NCBI GenBank assembly: GCA_016795105.1
Contig: JAEUIH010000038.1
Location: 1-64,000 of the forward strand
Length of the DNA stretch: 64,000 nucleotides
From: Planctomyces sp.
Lineage (GTDB): Bacteria > Planctomycetota > Planctomycetia > Planctomycetales > Planctomycetaceae
Direction of reading: 5' to 3'
In this document: positions 61,578 through 64,000 of the stretch, one piece after another
Layout of the letters: every line of letters starts with the position of its first letter
How positions within the stretch are numbered: the first letter of the stretch is position 1
The notes under the pieces: model-generated
Databases searched by the model: none
What the model saw: only the letters and a program-made list of their open reading frames with translations
What the model was told of the DNA's origin: nothing
Program-made: the position numbers and the translations under genes

Positions 61578-62875
61578 ATGCGAGCCTCCGGGACAGAATA
61601 AAAGACGGACTTCCATTGACGGAGAAGTTCAGAACGAAAGTCCGGGTGAGCAATCGAAATCAGTCTCTCGCTTCTCTGGCGAAGAGATAATCCATGCAGA
61701 TTGACGGCCCCATACTCCGTGACGACCCAGTGAACATGACCTCTGGTTGTCACGACACCGGCGCCAGGTGAAAGCTCTGCTGTGATACGAGAGAACCGGC
61801 CGTTCCCGGCTGTCGATGGCAGGGCAATGACAGGCAATCCCCCTTTTGAGATTGCAGCTCCACGGATAAAGTCCATCTGCCCGCCGATACCGGAGTAGAT
61901 TCGATGACCAAGTGAATCAGCGCAAACCTGACCTGTCAGATCGATCTGCAGAGCAGAGTTCACCGCGACCAGACGGTCGATCTTTCTCAGCAGATTTGTA
62001 TTGTTAGTAACATCACACGGCAGAAAGATGACTCGAGGATTATCATCCACGAAATCAAATAGACGGCGACTTCCGGACACGAAGCTTGTCACAATCTGGC
62101 CAGTGAAAATTCGTTTTCTGAGGTTGTTGACGTTTCCGGAATTCACAAGGTCGACAATGCCATCAGAAAACATCTCCGTATGAACACCGAGGTCGTTCTT
62201 ATTTTGAAGTCTTCTTAGCACGGCGTCGGGAATTGCACCGATTCCGCACTGCAGAGTTGATCCGTCTTCGATAAGAGCGGCGATTTGTTCGCCAATCCGC
62301 GATTCGACGTCTGACTCTGCACTGCAATGATGTTCGTAGAGCGGGCGATCCGTCTCGACCATGGATGAAAGCCAGCTTTTGTGAAACACGCTTTGGCCGT
62401 GGGTTCTTGGCATTTGCCGATTCACTTCGGCAATTCTTAAAGGGGCAAGTTCCACCGCTGCGCGAGCCGCATCAACAGAGGTTCCGAGCGAGCAGAAGCC
62501 ATGTCGATCCGGTGGAGACATCTGGACCAGAGCTGCATCCAGTCGTATATGACCATTTCGAAACAGATCAGGAATGTCTGAAAGGAAAACCGGGATGAAA
62601 TCGGCCAGACCCTCCTGTACGGCTCTGCGAAGAGGCTCTCCTGTAAACAGCGAAATCGAAGTAAATCGATCGCGACAGTGGTCTGCAAGAAACGGAGCCG
62701 GACCTTCAGTATGCAGGTGATAGAGGCGTATATCCGAAAGATCATTCCGCCGGCACATGGCTTCAAGCAGCGGAGTTGGAGTCGCTGCGGCACCATGCAC
62801 GAATATATTCATACCCGATCGCAGCGATCCGACTGCCCGATCCACTTCAAGAGGGTCAATCATAGGACTACTCAT
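61574..62875 (-). CDS. Acetyl-CoA hydrolase/CoA-transferase family protein
   Basis: The start ATG 62875 overlaps the fhs stop by 8 bp; ATG 62863 is the alternative. The product has 433 residues in two CoA-transferase lobes. The catalytic Glu is in LGVHTEMFSDGIVDL. The oxyanion/glycine-rich region is YSGIGGQMDFIRGAAISKGG and the CoA-site block is VVTEYGAVNLHGLS. The family includes 4-hydroxybutyrate and acetate/succinate CoA-transferases, which swap CoA between carboxylates without ATP. It could link acyl-CoA to acetate or formate in this operon; the substrate is inference. Confidence 0.92.
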   Translation of the reverse strand: MSSPMIDPLEVDRAVGSLRSGMNIFVHGAAATPTPLLEAMCRRNDLSDIRLYHLHTEGPAPFLADHCRDRFTSISLFTGEPLRRAVQEGLADFIPVFLSDIPDLFRNGHIRLDAALVQMSPPDRHGFCSLGTSVDAARAAVELAPLRIAEVNRQMPRTHGQSVFHKSWLSSMVETDRPLYEHHCSAESDVESRIGEQIAALIEDGSTLQCGIGAIPDAVLRRLQNKNDLGVHTEMFSDGIVDLVNSGNVNNLRKRIFTGQIVTSFVSGSRRLFDFVDDNPRVIFLPCDVTNNTNLLRKIDRLVAVNSALQIDLTGQVCADSLGHRIYSGIGGQMDFIRGAAISKGGLPVIALPSTAGNGRFSRITAELSPGAGVVTTRGHVHWVVTEYGAVNLHGLSLRQRSERLISIAHPDFRSELLRQWKSVFYSVPEARI

Positions 62876-64000
62876 CGCCTCCCATACCAACGATTTTTCC
62901 GGCAGCATCAATGTCAATTCGACGAGCGGCAGGATCGCGAGGTAACCCGGGCATCAGACTGATACCTTCTGTCATTGCCAGCACAAATCCGGCCCCCGCC
63001 GAAAGCCGTACGTCCCGCACTGGTACATTGAACCCAGTTGGTCGGCCGAGCTTCTTTGGATCATGCGACAGCGAATACTGAGTCTTCGCGATACATACAG
63101 GCAGACCACCATGCCCCTGGCGTTCGAATCCTTCAAGCAGACACCGGACTTCTCCCGTTAGTGCCACACCATCAGCTCCGTAGACTCTTCTTGCGATCGC
63201 ATTGAGTTTTTCTTCATAACAGGATTCCAGTGAGTAGAGGTGCTGGAAGTGACCGGGCTCCTGACACGCATCGATGACTGCATCTGAAAGCTCAAGCGCC
63301 CCCTCACTGCCCTTGCCGAAGGAATCGATGCGAGCGAATCGCCTGGCACCGGCCGACAGTGCCAATGTTTCTACCAGCTTCAGTTCAGCTTCCGAGTCTG
63401 ACGGAAATTGATTCACGGCCACCACGACCGGGATACCGAACTGACGAACGTTGTCCATGTGGGCGTATAGATTCTGGATTCCAGCCTGGAGAGCATCGAG
63501 ATCCTCACGCAGTAGTGAATCCGGAAGTGGTCTGCCTGGACGCACATCAAATCGACCGCTGTGGTATTTGAGTGATCGAATGGTGCAAACGAGGACTTCT
63601 GCTGCTGGCTGTATGCCGGCGACTCGACATTTCAGGTTGAACAACTTCTCTGCACCGAGATCTGACCCGAAACCACTCTCCGTCACAACATAGTCAGCCA
63701 GATGCATTGCCATTCTGTCTGCAATGACAGAACTGTTTCCATGGGAGATATTGGCGAACGGCCCGGCATGCACGATGGCCGGGGTGTGTTCCGACGTCTG
63801 AACGAGATTCGGCATGATTGCCTGTCGAAGCAGTACAGCCATCGCACCCGCAGCGCCTATTTGGTCTGCTGTAACAACTTCTTTTGCGGACGGCGAAGTC
63901 ACCACGATTCTTCCCAACCGTCTCCGCAAATCCTGAAGATCTGTAGCAAGTGCAAGAATGGACATAACCTCTGACGCTGCCGTAAGGTCAAACCCGGTTT
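62868..64000 (-). CDS. fhs: Formate-tetrahydrofolate ligase, N-terminus beyond window edge
   Basis: ATP-dependent ligation of formate to tetrahydrofolate, giving 10-formyl-THF. The frame is open through the right edge: TGFDLTAASEVMSILALA precedes the internal Met at 63965, so about 377 C-terminal residues are seen of the usual 550-560. Family blocks are present: GPFANISHGNSSVIAD, VVTESGFGSDLGAEKLFN, VVAVNQFPSDSE, GADGVALTG and the final GFVLAMTEGISLMPGLPR. The P-loop lies outside. It is the first visible gene of the minus-strand hydrogenase operon, so the operon promoter is also outside the window. Confidence 0.95.
   Translation of the reverse strand, partial: TGFDLTAASEVMSILALATDLQDLRRRLGRIVVTSPSAKEVVTADQIGAAGAMAVLLRQAIMPNLVQTSEHTPAIVHAGPFANISHGNSSVIADRMAMHLADYVVTESGFGSDLGAEKLFNLKCRVAGIQPAAEVLVCTIRSLKYHSGRFDVRPGRPLPDSLLREDLDALQAGIQNLYAHMDNVRQFGIPVVVAVNQFPSDSEAELKLVETLALSAGARRFARIDSFGKGSEGALELSDAVIDACQEPGHFQHLYSLESCYEEKLNAIARRVYGADGVALTGEVRCLLEGFERQGHGGLPVCIAKTQYSLSHDPKKLGRPTGFNVPVRDVRLSAGAGFVLAMTEGISLMPGLPRDPAARRIDIDAAGKIVGMGGDE

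Overview
The window reads as a planctomycete chromosome segment (Planctomycetota, probably order Planctomycetales). The reasons are a DUF1559 module, a very long type II/IV-type secretin, a MoxR-DUF58-BatA-VWA operon, several large secreted or membrane proteins without a close named family, and moderate GC with many GTG starts. No rRNA, tRNA, CRISPR array or prophage was seen. The left edge lies inside an insertion sequence and the right edge inside formate-tetrahydrofolate ligase.

Layout. 1-1.6 kb: the right part of an ISNCY-type insertion sequence whose end cuts a PAS-domain gene, followed by a 4 x 19-bp tandem array. 1.8-9.2 kb: a large secreted protein, a small helical protein, an APH/P-loop kinase, a rhomboid protease and a PaaK-like ligase. 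9.4-12 kb: a small unknown protein and an SNF2 helicase. 12-12.85 kb: a gene-free region of dispersed repeats. 12.85-19.5 kb: a MoxR/DUF58/BatA/VWA operon. 19.5-25.7 kb: cupin, SPOUT methyltransferase, acylphosphatase, an ABC-2 permease, an ABC exporter-like protein whose nucleotide-binding domain has lost its key motifs, and small exported proteins. 26-33.4 kb: a secretin with a lipoprotein, then a hybrid histidine kinase. 33.4-38.8 kb: an M20/M42-type peptidase, a prenyl diphosphate synthase with an in-frame insertion, DXS, REP repeats and ArgC. 39.1-43.3 kb: a sugar-metabolism operon (cupin, TIM-barrel isomerase, Gfo/Idh oxidoreductase) and GreA. 43.3-50.5 kb: a BlaI-type repressor with an M56-DUF1559 fusion, an HtrA protease and a membrane metallophosphoesterase.

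50.5-64 kb: the most distinctive region. It is an unbroken minus-strand series of fourteen genes, nearly all overlapping or within about 20 bp: fhs, a CoA-transferase, a cyclic-nucleotide-binding protein, the four subunits of a cytosolic NAD(P)-linked [NiFe] hydrogenase (group 3b-like, order beta-gamma-delta-alpha), its maturation protease, and hypA, hypB, hypF, hypC, hypD and hypE. The co-transcription suggests that H2 turnover with NAD(P)H is expressed together with formate activation onto folate and CoA transfer. That is an inferred fermentative or C1 module that I do not recognise as a standard described locus.

Non-coding structure is rich. GTAG-headed REP-like palindromes supply stop codons of two genes. 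There are also MITE-like repeats, a five-hairpin element, two mutually exclusive hairpins ahead of the sensor kinase, a 20-bp-stem hairpin inside the sugar operon and a strong hairpin in the greA leader.
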